From Rhabditoides inermis (lineage: Eukaryota > Nematoda > Chromadorea > Rhabditida > Rhabditidae), in the NCBI GenBank assembly GCA_963966185.1, contig CAWZYM010000301.1, positions 1 through 64,000 on the forward strand: DNA of 64,000 nucleotides, written 5' to 3'. The notes beneath the pieces were generated by a model. It had not been told where the DNA came from. It saw only the letters and a program-made list of their open reading frames with translations, and made no database searches. This document shows positions 41,580 through 54,238 of this stretch, one piece after another. Within the stretch, counting starts at the first letter, position 1. Every line of letters starts with the position of its first letter. The translations under genes were made by a program, and so were the position numbers.

Positions 41580-43730
41580 ATGGAGCAGTGTTCCGAGATG
41601 AGCACTCCCAGCGGCACGGCCCGGCGCGCGTTCACTCATTCGAGCGGGTCTGAGCGCACGCGTTGCGACGCGCCGCGTGGTAGGCGCGGAGCGGTTGCGT
41701 CGCAGTGGGCGAGGAGAGAGAGAGAGAGTTATTGTATTTTGTTGATTATTCTGTTTATTTGTGCTTGTTTTTCTGTGTATTCATGTATTATTTGCGTTTG
41801 TATGCGTTAAATGAGTATACAGTTTATGTATTATGCAGGCAATTATGAATTATGCGATGAAATTCCGAAAATAACAACGCGTTGTGATTTTCGTAAATTT
41901 GCTTATCAAGTTGTGGTTTTCGTTTTGGTGTTGTTATATTAGCTGTTCTGGTTTCTCTTATATAATTTTTTATGGTTTTCAGGGGTGATGGTACCAGTAG
42001 GTTCGATTTTGCAGCGTGTGGAGGCTGCCGCTGGTGCTCAAGTCCCTCGACGTGTGATGTGGGTTTCGCGTTTCATTATCGCGTTCAATTTTCTATGTAT
42101 GCTATTAATGTGAAATGATTTAGCCGTCACGCTATCGCCGACACTCAGGGCTCTACAGCAGAGTGAGTGTTATGCTTGATATTGTATATGACTGCTAATT
42201 TATTTAATGACTGTTAGTTGCGATTTATTCTGTTTATTCTAGATAGTTGTACAAACAGTAAAATACTTGTATGATATTTTCATCGTCACAATGAGTTTGA
42301 GAAACGTGGAAGTGCGCCTGTGGGCATGTTTCTGCATCGGAGATTTTTTTTGCAATAATCGGTTTCTTTGCATTGCTTATTATTATTTGTTTTATTTCCA
42401 GGATGGGTGGAGAAGTTACTTCGAAGACTCGCCAGGAACGTGCACAGCAGGGAAGGCAGAAGCAGAACAATACCGGCAAGAACAGCGAGTGAGTGTTGGG
42501 ATACGAATATGTTAGCTGGTACTCTCCTCCTTGAATATTGTGCATTGTATTAGTAAAATGCGAAACGATAAAAAGACAGGCGTTAGATGTATGTTTCATG
42601 AATATTTTTAACTATCAATGTCAAACAAACGAATTGTCATCGAGGATTGTTTTCAACATTCATTTGTAGGTCGTGTGTGATTCCTGTTCGAGCTGAACGT
42701 GGCGGACAGCGTGGAGGAGCCGGTGGCCACGGAGGTCGTGGACGCGGAGGACGTGGAGGTGGTCGTGGAGGGCAGCATCATCAAGGATGTCGGGGAGAAT
42801 TCGGGCAAGTTAGAGCCGGAGGATTCGGACAGGGAGGAGGAGAAGTTGCCAAGTGGGTTATTTGCTTTATTATCATTTTATGACAATGCGTGTTCAGTAC
42901 GTTCTCTACTACTTCTCCCAATGTTGCTATTGTACGTGGAGACGATGCGGCGTCGGAGGATGATATGTGAGTTGGAGCAATGCGATTGTTTTTTTGTACA
43001 AAATTGTTTTTTGTTAACTAGAGCAGTATTCCTTTTTAACAATTGATTACTCTTTATGATGCAGGGATGTGGACGTTGGCGAGAGGGCGGGGCACCAAGG
43101 CTGCAATGATGATGTCGCCGGAGATTCTTCTGTCACGAAGAGGTGTGTTTTCTTTTCTTGTTGTTTATTTTAATTTCTTTGGTTAATGGTGCAGCGGTGC
43201 TGATGTAAATGCGAATGTGAGGGCGAATGTGGAATCATTTCATTTTCCGGATTGTTTATAGTTGTCGGATGAGATTGCTGATCTTTTCTTCATCATCTCG
43301 TCTGTGAATGTTGTGGCGGAGAACGCCCTGGCTGTCTGTATGGAACAGGGAGAGGGGCCAAAGGAAAGATGCGTCCAGGTGCGTCATCTTATATTTAAAT
43401 TGCTGGAATCGATATCGAAATATATGAAATAATTATTCTTTCTGGTTCAGGTTTCGATGTCTGTTAAAGTTTCGATTGGTGTTCACGAGAAGTTCCCGTG
43501 GACTGCGCGACTCGCCGCCGAGCGCCACATCTTCACGAACGACGATGATCCCGAGTACGCGAGCAAGAAGGAGGAGCTGGACAAAACAGCAGAAGAAGAG
43601 TGAGTGTTTGTTAAGTATCTGAAAAATCGATTTCTCATTTAAGAAGTGTTACAGAGAATGGAGGGCTCGAAACGGGACTGACTTCATGCAGCTCATCGTC
43701 GGCATGCTGAATAAGAAGAACACATTCTGA
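41580..43730 (+). CDS. RGG-rich protein of unknown function
   Basis: Not recognised. Eleven exons join in phase, giving about 345 residues. The start is MEQCSEMSTPSGTARRAFTH. After MVPVGSILQRVEAAAGAQVP and EMGGEVTSKTRQERAQQGRQ comes an RGG/GGR box (RAERGGQRGGAGGHGGRGRG and onward), typical of RNA-binding proteins and arginine methylation targets. Next is an acidic stretch (RGDDAASEDD), then a more ordered C-terminal part: SDEIADLFFIISSVNVVAEN, SMSVKVSIGVHEKFPW, TARLAAERHIF and GTDFMQLIVGMLNKKNTF. One intron (about 43229-43261) is only 33 nt. The acidic frame overlapping the RGG exon (42699-42860) is a shadow. A nuclear or cytoplasmic RNA-related role is inference from the RGG box. Confidence 0.75.
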
Positions 43731-43969
43731 GAAAGAGGAAGGGAAGGAGGGGGGGGGGGGGGTGAGAGAGATGGTAGGATAGAGCAAGAGAGATGGGTAT
43801 TATGATCTGTGAGTAACTACACAATGTTGTTGTTTTCTGATGTGTTGCCTTGACTGGATTGTTATGTTGTTTTCATAATAAATATTCAGAAAAGATATGC
43901 AGTCTTGTTTTTTTGCACGTTCTGAAGTTATTACCGAGTTTTTTTTCGATCTAATGCTATTGACTTATT

Positions 43970-44133
43970 AGAATAAACCAACAGCTTCACCATTGTTCAC
44001 AATAGAAATATTCAAAATATTTTATTTTCGCGGTATTTTGGACCCGCCTTAACAGAATAAACCAATAGCTTCACCATTGTTCACAATAGAAATATTCAAA
44101 ATAATTTATTTTCGCGGTATTTTGGTCCCGCCG
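43970..44133. repeat. Tandem duplication of about 82 bp
   Basis: Two adjacent copies of a segment starting AGAATAAACCAA and ending TTTTGG-CCCGCC, with a few differences (CAGCTTC against TAGCTTC, GGACCC against GGTCCC). The second copy overlaps the 3' end of the small minus-strand gene, so the duplication copied its terminal codons and downstream flank. Confidence 0.88.
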
Positions 44134-44417
44134 CGAAAGCGACACGCGACGCGAGTCATCTCGCAACAGCGGTCCTCCCAGTTCACCGGTCTGTGAGCGA
44201 ATGAGTGACACTGCGGCCGGGCCGTGAGCGGCGACGCGGCCGCGATCCCCGCTCCTCCCGTCGAGACTGCCGCTGCGACAGTGCCGATCGAGCCGAGCAC
44301 GACGGCGGCCCCACACAGGGTCAGACAGGCGACACACAGCCCCGGGCCGGCTGCCAGCAGCTGCGGAGACGACAGCAGCAGCAGCAACAGCAGCGAGTGC
44401 TTCGCTCCGAACAGCAT
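44106..44417 (-). CDS. Small secreted or membrane-associated protein
   Basis: A single-exon frame of about 103 residues. MLFGAKHSLLLLLLLSSPQL is a clear signal peptide. The mature part opens GPGLCVACLTLCGAAVVLGS, a Cys-containing Gly/Ala/Val-rich stretch hydrophobic enough to be a second membrane segment. A Cys/His-containing C-terminus follows (FAHRPVNWEDRCCEMTRVAC) and ends GGTKIPRK. The family is not recognised. The GC-rich composition stands out from the AT-rich flanks. The stop lies within the downstream tandem repeat. Confidence 0.6.
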   Translation of the reverse strand: MLFGAKHSLLLLLLLSSPQLLAAGPGLCVACLTLCGAAVVLGSIGTVAAAVSTGGAGIAAASPLTARPQCHSFAHRPVNWEDRCCEMTRVACRFRGGTKIPRK

Positions 44418-47400
44418 CCCTCCACTGTAAGAGGAGGATTGGAACGATACGATAGGTGTGTGAGTGTAACGAATTGAACGCGTAGTCAATGCTCGGAGTA
44501 TATTTGCATATTTATTGACAAACGGGGACATATGATAGGAGAGCTCGGGGAATAAACTATTGGAATGTGATTACATATGTACACACAATAATGAAAGTAA
44601 GGGTTGGCACAGATGAGTTCTCCGGTCAATTTATACTTACATACTAGCACTCCTGACCTTTTGGGTAATTGAGAAATTCGGCTATTATTAGGCGGCCATG
44701 AATTCTCACTAGCAAGTAGCTGTCAACAACTCGAGAACGTATTGAGAAATCAGGCTGTGATGAAATCAGACGATCCTGGCAGTTGACAGCTGCAGTTGAC
44801 AACAACGGAAGACGATTCCGGTTCGAAAAAAACAGACGATTATGAAATGATATGAGCCTGTATCTCGCGGATAATGTGAAAGTTCTTATCAGCAATCATT
44901 TGTTTATATTATCTACACATCACACACTTTCAAACATCAGCAGATAAACTCATGATAATTTTCAGTGAACACACAAAAGGACTCAGAAACTGAAACGGTG
45001 ACAAATTCTAAAACCGGCAGAAAATGATGTTCTTTTCCGTTTAAAATATGAAAAACCACAATCAGAGAAAATTGTAGAGATCTAGAGATGCAATATTTTT
45101 TGAACAAAAGTTAGGACAGGCGGGAAGTCAAGCGTATTCGACGACGGATGTCGACGGGACCATACGACAAGACAACCCTCGTGCCAGTCGAACCGCGCTA
45201 CTACCGCTACTACCGTGTAAGAAACCCTGCTGCCGTGTACCGTTACCGTAACCCTGCTACCGTATCCCAATGCAATCCGAACCCCAGATAAAGTCAAGAC
45301 ATTCACGTAAGAGAAGCGTGTTTACTGTAGAGATGACCCCCAGTGGGTGACCAAGAGTGATACGTTTCGAATAGGTTGCGTGGGGTAGATAGGGGCGCGG
45401 GACGGCGGCGGATCAGTTGGCAACGTGCTCACTGTTTCGAATCCTCGGGCATGTCGCAGAGATATAATTTTCAATCCGCTTCGCTTGCGGCTCGAAATAC
45501 GTTACTTTCTCTCTTTCTCTATTTCTCTATTTCTCTCTTTCTCTCTTTCTCTCTTTCGCTCTTTCTCTCTTTCTCTCTTTCTCCCTTTCTCCTTGCCGAG
45601 TTCAAAAGAAAAATTGAGCGATGACCGTAACCCTGCGATGGGTTGAGAGTGATGCAGGTGACGGGCAGATGAGATGAGGGTACTGCACTCTACATCTACA
45701 GTGGGTGGGCAAATCAGTTGCCGCCAATAGAGAGCGCAGAGTGAACAGAGTGCAAGGCGGCCAAAGTCGATAGACATGAGAGAGCACGCGAACAAATTCA
45801 CATTCAAACTTTCGCGCGCGAGCAATTTTCAAATGCGTGACGGTAGAGCGGAGGGGTGGCGGTACTACGTATTCCATGGACTGTAGCTCTGACATTGTGG
45901 GTATGATGTGATTGTGCTGTCGTCTTACTATCTGTGAGTAGCGCTAGCGTGAGGTTACAGAAGCGAGTAAGAGGGAAATTGCAGGAAACAGCACTGCACC
46001 ACTAGTGCACTAGTAAAGTAAAAGAGAGCATGAGCGAACAGTACGGATACTCCGCAAGGTAGTGAGGAGCTGGTTGCTGGTTGCGTTCTGTGGATCTGCG
46101 ATGCGTCGTATTTTTTTGTTGCTAAATATATGAAACAGAGATCAATCAGAGAAAGGCGAATGGAAGCAAGTTGTTATCTGATAACATGTGTAGTGATACA
46201 ATATTCGTCATTTGATGACATTACTTACGATTACGTGATACAATGTAGGCTTGGTCAGGTATGACTTTTTTATTTGTGGCCCATGAACATCAGTAGGTGA
46301 AATAGGTTTGTGTGAACCTTAGGAATCTGTATGAGAACGATAATTTATATGAAAAGTGTGTGAAAATCAGGTGAATAATGTAATTGATACTGTACGTTTG
46401 CACAACAACAGCCGTCTTCGCAGGCTTGTGAACATATTATAACGATATGGCTGGCTGGATACTTGCTATAGTTACTAATGTTACATTTCTAACGGCATTT
46501 TTAAAATTTAAAAACATACAATATGCAATTACTATTAAGCTTTTTGAAGCAAAAAAGGTATTTAAGTCTAATGCAAATAGATACTTTGATCTGAAAGTGA
46601 AATTGTTGATCAGGTTTTTGGTATCGTTCTCAAATCAGTGTATCAGTGTCAGTGTTGTTATCAAGCTTTGCAGGAACAACGTGACAGCCACAGCAGGAAC
46701 AACGTGTTCCATCTTCCATGTTCTATGCCCGCATGGGTTCACTCCACTCGTGATTCATGTTTGCAGTCTTTGTTTGAGGTTCGAGAAAAGCCCTGTGCTT
46801 TCGGACAACCTTGTGTTTCCGAGGCGATTTCCGGTGCTCCAATCGGAAACATGAGAACATGAGAACTCACTTTGCAGAAAAACGAGTATCACAAATCATA
46901 TTTGCGTTCACAAGTATTTATATAAAAACCTTTCACGTAAGCACTGCTACCATGCTTATTGTGAGTCGTGAGTGTTACTTAAAATAGGAGTATGTATGCG
47001 AATTCACTTTTTGTTACGAGAAGTAGACCGTTCTTGAGACGAATCGTAGACTTTGTATAGTTTTTGTCCTGTTCTGTTTTGTGTGTCATTCTAATTTAGC
47101 GGCAATGAATACAGTGCAGGAGAGAGAGAGAGGTTCAACCAAAAGAGACAGAGTGAGAGAGTGAGATGTCGCGTGCGATCGGGTGACTTTCTTGTATTTT
47201 GCGAGTCAGACTGATTAGATTCAGCTGTGATTATGCGCTAATCATCCCCTTATCACTACAGATTAGAATAGTGTGAAGAAAAAGCGGGAATCACGGGAAA
47301 ACGATGGGATTTATTTTCGATTGAGCAACGTTGCGTGTCGGCCATATTGACACTCTTACGAGCCAAATTGATTCTCTGCACATTCTCTCTTTTTTTCAAA

Positions 47401-47894
47401 TTTACAATCGCAACTCACATTTTTGTCGTTTTACTCATCTTTTCGTGTATTTTCTCAATCGTAAACTCTTTTCACTTGATGAGACTACCACGTTGTATTG
47501 TATTATCAACCAAAGATCATTTGTGTTCTACATCTACATTCTAGATTAGCTCTGATATTTTTCCAAATGTTGTGTTGTTTTACCTATTTTTCCAAATGTT
47601 GTGTTGTTTGTTGTGTTGTTTTACCCTCCGGAACATTGCCACATATTTATGCATAATGCTTACATGCACGGCTATTTTCAGTGATTGGCACTACAAACGA
47701 GAAATTCATAACTTCTGCGAAGATATAAAACACAAGTATAACTATAGATGCAGGTGCTTGGAGCACAAGAGCTTTCTATATCGAGCTTTCTATACGAACT
47801 CAACTTTTTTCCTGTGCCGCACACTACCTGGGAATCATTCGAGATAATTATAATTGTTAATAGTTCTCTACTAGATCCTACAATCAATCAATAC
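44418..47894. other. Repeat-poor intergenic spacer
   Basis: About 3.5 kb with a (CTTT)n-like tract at 45508-45592 and scattered TACCGTA words near 45195-45270. A plus-strand frame at 46638-46862 (YQCQCCYQALQEQRDSHSRN and onward) is cysteine-containing and preceded by CAG, but I find no partner exon. Nothing else is supportable. Confidence 0.45.
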
Positions 47895-47898
47895 TTAA

Positions 47899-48249
47899 AG
47901 GCACAGGGGCGTTTAAAATTACCAAGGTTCATCGAAATTCACTATCGACAACTTGGCAAAACTGATTGCACGTAGCGGGAATCGAACCGGCATAGTATGA
48001 TCCAGAAACCGAGAGCGTTACCACAACACTACAACGACATGTGCTGTCAAACTCAGATCGACGAGATGCGCAGAGAACTCAATTTTCCGATAAGCATTTT
48101 GGCGCGAAGTTCGAGTTTGCCTTACCAAGCTTCGCACGTGCACATCGCAACGCGGAAACGCCGTTTTTTCGCGTTTTCTTTGATTGTTTCGTGTTTCCAT
48201 GGAATAAGCAATAAAACAAAGTCAACAAAGACTAAGCGCCCCTGTGCCT
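47899..48249. mobile_element. TTAA-flanked MITE with tRNA-like core
   Basis: 351 bp with inverted ends AGGCACAGGGGCG and CGCCCCTGTGCCT. TTAA lies directly outside both ends (47895-47898 and 48250-48253), the target signature of piggyBac and Kolobok. On the minus strand at about 47975-48045 is a tRNA-like segment with box B GGTTCGATTCCCGC and a box-A-like region near GTGTTGTGGTAACGC. No transposase frame. Confidence 0.82.
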
Positions 48250-48460
48250 TTAAGTCTAACTATACAACAAGAGCATACGACCCACCACAAGGTTTAAAAG
48301 TAAGCGCTGGGGAAAACACTGGTCAACAACGGATCGAGATATTAGATTGATATCGATTTTATTTCCATAATTTTAAAATATTAAAATGAAGTACATTTCT
48401 AGGCGTAGAGCTCAGCGGAATCCTTTATCTTTTCCATGCATTCCACAAATATGTTTATTA

Positions 48461-48728
48461 TAGTCGTCGCCTGGAGGATAGTTTCTGCTATTGACAGCCG
48501 GGGTCAGTTGGCGAAACTCAGTCGCGAGCGAGAGAGGCCAGACAGCGCGGGAAAGGCTCGAGTGTGCCGCGGCCTCTTTGATTCGCGTGCCGGCTTCTTT
48601 GATCGATATTATCGTTTGAAAGCGCGCGCTTGGGTCTCCTCACGACTAGAAGGTAGATCGAATGCGACTAGAGGGTAGATCGATTTTCTACCGTAATCTG
48701 GCGAACTATCTCCCAGAATAATATTATA
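48461..48728 (+). mobile_element. 268-bp MITE, copy 1
   Basis: Starts TAGTCGTCGCCTGGAGGATA and ends CTCCCAGAATAATATTATA. By eye it is identical over its whole length to 52952-53219. The sequence outside differs between the copies, so the borders are firm to a few bases. The ends are an imperfect inverted repeat (CTGGAGGATAGTT against CTGGGAGATAGTT), and TA flanks both sides. A Tc1/mariner-type TA target is likely. Confidence 0.87.
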
Positions 48729-49629
48729 GTAACTCCGTGGGCTTGATGACAGTCAGATGATCGTGAAAAGGACATCGTGCAAAAATCACAACATGTCTTC
48801 TTGATTTATAAGACTGTCTCTATTAAATACATATTGTTCTGTAATACATATTATTCTGACTACAATCTTTTAATCGTTTAATCGCATGTTTGCGAAAACA
48901 CTGAGTGAGTCGAATTAACGTCGCGTTGAATCTTTCTGTCTGTCTGGGGCTTGTGTTTTGTGTTTATCAGGAAATGACTGTTGGATATGTGTAAACAATG
49001 AGATCCGAGATCCAATTGAGACGATTGGAGACTCGCCAATTGCTTATTCCTTAGTCTGTTTATAGCCAAACATCGCTTTAAAGAAGAAAGTGAAATTTGA
49101 TTTTCGTACTCGTGTCTGTGTCAGATTTTGTGATTCTAGATATCTTTAAAAAATCATTCATGGTTTATTTGTTCTATTTTGAGAGTAATGAGAATGGAGT
49201 AAGGAGAAAGTAAGCAGAAAGAAAGATAGTCACTGGGAGTATTGCTGTTATTTTGATATAAGAGTATAAGAGCGCGTATCTCTCGAGTCGAGGGCTCTTC
49301 ACACAAAAATCCACTTCTCACTATTTCTCCGATTGCTTTATTTATCTCTTTCGGATCCCGCAATTTCATCGATAATCAATATTTTCACTTTTGTTGACTT
49401 GCACACTGAAAGACTGAAACGCGTATACGAATGTTTGGAGCATGCATTTCAATTCCCGCATTGTGGACTGACTTTTATAAATCCTCCCATCTCATCTTTT
49501 GTATATTTCGTGACGCGGACAGTTCTCCGGCTTCTTTACCGCATATCGTTAGCCTATAATGCATAATTTGGCCCTCTTAGTTGAACTAATATTACTTACT
49601 CAAGTTCAACTCAGTGAACATTATCTGTT

Positions 49630-49722
49630 AAAAAGTACCTGCGTAAAGATAGTAAGTTTGTCTTGACCCAATTCAACAAAAGCGCATGCATAAAACGTTT
49701 ACAAATACTAACACGAACCTGC

Positions 49723-49763
<41 letters not shown>

Positions 49764-50312
49764 TTCTCCCTCTCTCTCTCTCCATCTTCTCCCTCTCTTT
49801 CTCTCTCCATCTTCTCTTTCTTTCTCTCTCTCTCTCTCTCTCTCCCTCTAATATTGTCCGTTATGCGCAGGTTTGTGTTAGTATTTGTAAACGTTTTATG
49901 CATGCGCTTTTGTTGAATTGGGTCAAGACAAACTTACTGTCTTTAAGGTATTTTTTAACAGATAATACATGTGCTTTTGTTGAATTTCATAGAAATTTCT
50001 TCTCTTACTCATTCCCAAGCTCTGTCGTTCATTAGTACGCGCACAAAACTATGATGTGACACATTTTATGATGTGACGCACAATGTTGCGTGTATATGCA
50101 ACTATATTTTTCTTGGTATTGTATAGAAACGATTTTAAACGAAACTTTTTCTCTGCATTTCGGTCGCCGTGAAGTAAGTGCATGTCTGCGCTCTTTACCG
50201 ACAGCGTGCTCTCTCGCGATTTCTTTGCGCGCCCTGCCCGCCTGCCGGGAGAGAGAGCTAGCCAAAGTGACGGGAACCAAATTCTGGCGCGATCCCTATC
50301 CTAAGCCAAAAG
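49630..50312 (-). mobile_element. Dispersed repeat with long inverted repeat, copy B
   Basis: The reverse-oriented relative of 32880-33415. An inverted repeat of about 95 bp (AAAGTACCTGCGTAAAGATA at 49632 against 49870-49955) flanks a (CT)n core at 49724-49850. Further homology runs through AAGAAATTTCTATGAAATTC (complement, near 50000) to CCCTATCCTAAGCCAAAAGA near 50310. Confidence 0.75.
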
Positions 50313-51990
50313 ATACAACGGACTACAGTAAAATCTCTAATACAATGGACTACAATAAACTTATCTCATCACTATAGGGTGCACTTTTTTCTTTCTCAAG
50401 AATGGAGATTCGGGTTGTGACTCTCAGCTGTTGAATTGAATAAAAATGTCCGATTTCGAGGATTCATCCTCTCTCTTTCTCTGTGTACGGTTACGGCACT
50501 GGTAATGACACAATCTGACATCCGAATAACTCTAGTCGAAAACGTATCTAGCCTGCTCATGATCAGTCAGTTTGCACAGAGTCCGATCTTTCGGCGATAA
50601 CTTCGTGTCAAAAGACCTCTCAACAATGTTTTGTGTCGAGTTTGCGTCCACTCGAAATTCAATTGCAAACCAACAAAATTCAGAATCCAAGATGCTCTCG
50701 GAAATCCGATCTTCTTGCGTCCATGCTGTCCATTTGTATTTCCGATTCGCAAAACCCCCCAGAAAGGGTTAGGGTTACTCGCAAACGTCCTAGCCAAGAG
50801 TGGAAAACAATTCCCACAGTCAGTAGTGCCCAGAAGAATCTCGCATTGTTGATGTGATTGTTTCTCTACGTTAAGTAGAAGAAAGAGACGAAAGAGGGAG
50901 GGAGGGAGGAAGAGGGGGGGGGGGGGGAGTGAGGTCTTTCCTTTTGTGGGGTGAGCTAGGCCCCGCCCCCTACTAGATACCCCACGGATAGCGCATTCAA
51001 GCCTCGTTTCGTTCCATGCAGGGGAAAATGTCTGTGTTTGCTTTACTCTTTCTGTCCTCAGAATCCCTTATATGACCATGCTGGTGTCCCGTGCCACACA
51101 TTTTCTTATCCAAATCTACCTCTTTCTCTTCTCTCCTCCTACTCTCTCCGAGTTGCGATATTATGAAGTAATTGATATTTATCAAAGTTCTTCACGATTT
51201 CTCTCTCTCTCTCTCTATTTTAATGATCCGCCATCCCATTTTAAGGATACAATTTCTCTTTTTTCCATTTTTGTGGTTTTCACCATGTGCCCCCTATGAT
51301 ATTTTGGCTTGATGTTTCTGGTAGAACATAAACAGGGTCTGTTCAGACTCAGTTGCAATTGTATACTGCCGACAATTTCACTTTGTTATTCGTGCCAAAT
51401 TATATTAACCGTTTCACTTATACATTCAAAAATAAACAGAGAGACGAGGAGATTGCTCTCGACTATTAGGTAATAGACGAGAGACAGTTCCCACATCCAT
51501 ATATACTTATTTGTTCCTCTAAACACGCTCCACGCTCGGAATATTTATTGTTTTCCGGAATCACGGCTCTTATTAATGTTACTTCCCTATAAATTGTAGT
51601 GATTGTTCCAATTGTTCTACGTATTATACCTATATCATGTTTCCGCAAGCGCACATTACAAAATTACAAGGAAAAAGTCTCCGCCCCTATTTCAATCATT
51701 GTATTGCGCAGCCACTATTGGGTTGCATCCAATGTCCCGCCTATTCAAAAGAGCTTTCACATAATCTGCACGAAATCAGCCGGTCGAGTGAAACAATGTC
51801 CGAGAGTCTATTAGCGGTATCATCATAGGTATTTGTTATTATACATTATTATCATTCATCATTCATCCTGCTCGATTGCCGTTGCCGTATTTTTATTTGT
51901 TACGCACTTGTTATTTTATGTTTTGGTTCTGGACGAAGATGTGATGTAATCTTTACCTTTTCCTATTCAAACTCGTACATCTCTCAGGTA
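50313..51990. other. Intergenic spacer upstream of GPCR gene
   Basis: No exon is supported. It contains a G-run-bearing tract at 50897-50928 and a short (CT)n patch near 51200. The likely acceptor TCTCAG at 51983-51988, just before the GPCR ATG, may be a 5' UTR or trans-splice site. Confidence 0.45.
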
Positions 51991-52096
51991 ATGGAAAACT
52001 CGACTGCTAATCTGTTAGCCACGGCGGCTACTCTCATAGACTACGACTATGAGGGTGAGTTGGGAGAGAGAGAGGGGGGGGAGGGGAGAGAGGGAG

Positions 52097-52155
<59 letters not shown>

Positions 52156-53919
52156 TCCAGAGGACGAGTGCGGCGCTTCTCTCCTGGATGATCCGTGGAT
52201 CCGCAACCCCGTCCGTCTCGTCTATCTCATCGTATTCATCGTCTGCCTCACAGGTGTGTCCTCACCTCTACTCTTGTGTATCCGAAAAGAGGAGATAATG
52301 AGTACTATAATGTCTACTACGGTAACCTGCCCTCTAAAGATACAGGGGCCTATCCGCTCTCCTCTTCCCAACCCACTCATCGCCCTTTTTCCGACGGCAC
52401 ACCACTCAGTTGTGCGCGAGAAAGTGCGAGAGAGCACTCGAAATGTATAGAGCGCAGAGTGGCGCGATTTCGAAAATATGCGCTCAACGCGATCTGCTGA
52501 TCGTTACTGATGGGCGTAGAGATTTTGTTAAAATAATTTCAAATGTCAAAGGAATGAATGCGCTGAGTTGTGTGGTGTGTGGTGTTGCTCCAGTATTTCA
52601 TCGATTAGTTTTTCGCGGCTTCCGGTTCTCCGACTGACCTCACTTTGTCGACACTTTTGAATAGTGTAGTTGTGTAGCTGAGTGAGAACCCCTCCAGTCA
52701 TTACATGCGTATGAATCACATCTTCCAAACTTCCCGTGTATTCAGGAGACAGAGAGATCACAGACGTTTATCTCGTCTTTTCCATACCGTTGCCTTTGCG
52801 TTTTCTAATTAAAAAAGACGGATCACACGTTAAGACAAGTCATTCCCTCATCCAAGTAAATGATGTCATAACACACCAGCATGCAAAATAGATAAATAGG
52901 ATTTGTATCTCGCGTAAAAGAAAGCGTGGGCGTTTCCCTCGCATAGTGCTATAGTCGTCGCCTGGAGGATAGTTTCTGCTATTGACAGCCGGGGTCAGTT
53001 GGCGAAACTCAGTCGCGAGCGAGAGAGGCCAGACAGCGCGGGAAAGGCTCGAGTGTGCCGCGGCCTCTTTGATTCGCGTGCCGGCTTCTTTGATCGATAT
53101 TATCGTTTGAAAGCGCGCGCTTGGGTCTCCTCACGACTAGAAGGTAGATCGAATGCGACTAGAGGGTAGATCGATTTTCTACCGTAATCTGGCGAACTAT
53201 CTCCCAGAATAATATTATACGTGCATTCCCATACATTATCAGATAGTGCACACTTGTAAACAGAGAGGAACGAGGGTAATGAAATAGATTATTTCCTTGT
53301 TTTCTGGGGAAATACTCCGGGAAAGGGGTAAAAGCTTCCTTGTAGTGAATGGGTTGTCACGAGGGGCCTACAGGGACAGAGTTCACACCGATTTAATCGC
53401 ACAATCTTCATAATTCGGAAAAGAGCCCCGTTATCTTTCACAGGCTAATCTGCCTCGCTGATCTCGTTCACACCTGATAACAATGCGCTCTCTATTTCCA
53501 GTCAATGGCTGAATTATGCAACGGCTATAGCTATAGCTTCCTCCAGTCAAGAAGGGACTATAGGCAGTTAGCCAGTTTTGCTACTCTCGCATACGAATTG
53601 TTATTATCCGGGAGGAGATAATACGAATCAACAATCATGCTACCTAAAGTAATGTAGAGTACAGTAAGACGATGTAGGTGGTTCGCTAACAAGCTCAAAA
53701 AACACCCTCCCAAGTTTGAGGTAATGGGTAATGATTTGCCTGAAGATAAACTGTTTCTCTCGCGGTACATCGCTCTAAAACACAATAACACATATTACTA
53801 ATTTGCAGGCAATCTCTTCACAATAATCGTGATCGTCGCGCATCCGCTGATGAGGACATCCACCAACTTCTTCCTCGCTAACCTCGCAGTGGCTGATCTT
53901 CTCGGTGAGTCTCTCTCTC

Positions 53920-53959
<40 letters not shown>

Positions 53960-54202
53960 CCTCTCTCTATCTCTATCTCCCTCTCTCACTCCCTCTCTCC
54001 TCCCACTCATTCATCTTTCTTTACTTGTCTTTATGAATAATCTAGGATAGTGGCCTACACACAGAAACTCTCGAGGATGAATAAAAATGAGTTCTCCTTT
54101 GTTTTCAGTGGCGGTGTTCTGCATTCTACAAAACATGATTCACATCGTCGGATTCGACCACGGCAACTGGCCCCTAGGTGAGAGTGAGAGAGGGGGAAGA
54201 TG

Positions 54203-54238
<36 letters not shown>

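Noticed and set aside
42699..42860. An acidic frame (DSVEEPVATEVVDAEDVEVV) over the RGG exon
   Set aside because: The RGG frame joins all neighbouring exons in phase. The acidic frame meets a stop just inside the exon and has no partners.
46447..46862. Plus-strand frames with several cysteines (YQCQCCYQALQ and following)
   Set aside because: No second exon, no start codon with context and no recognised family. A single open stretch of this length can occur by chance.
50567..50857. Overlapping frames of 66-76 residues
   Set aside because: They appear on both strands and in several frames with no splice partners; likely random open frames.
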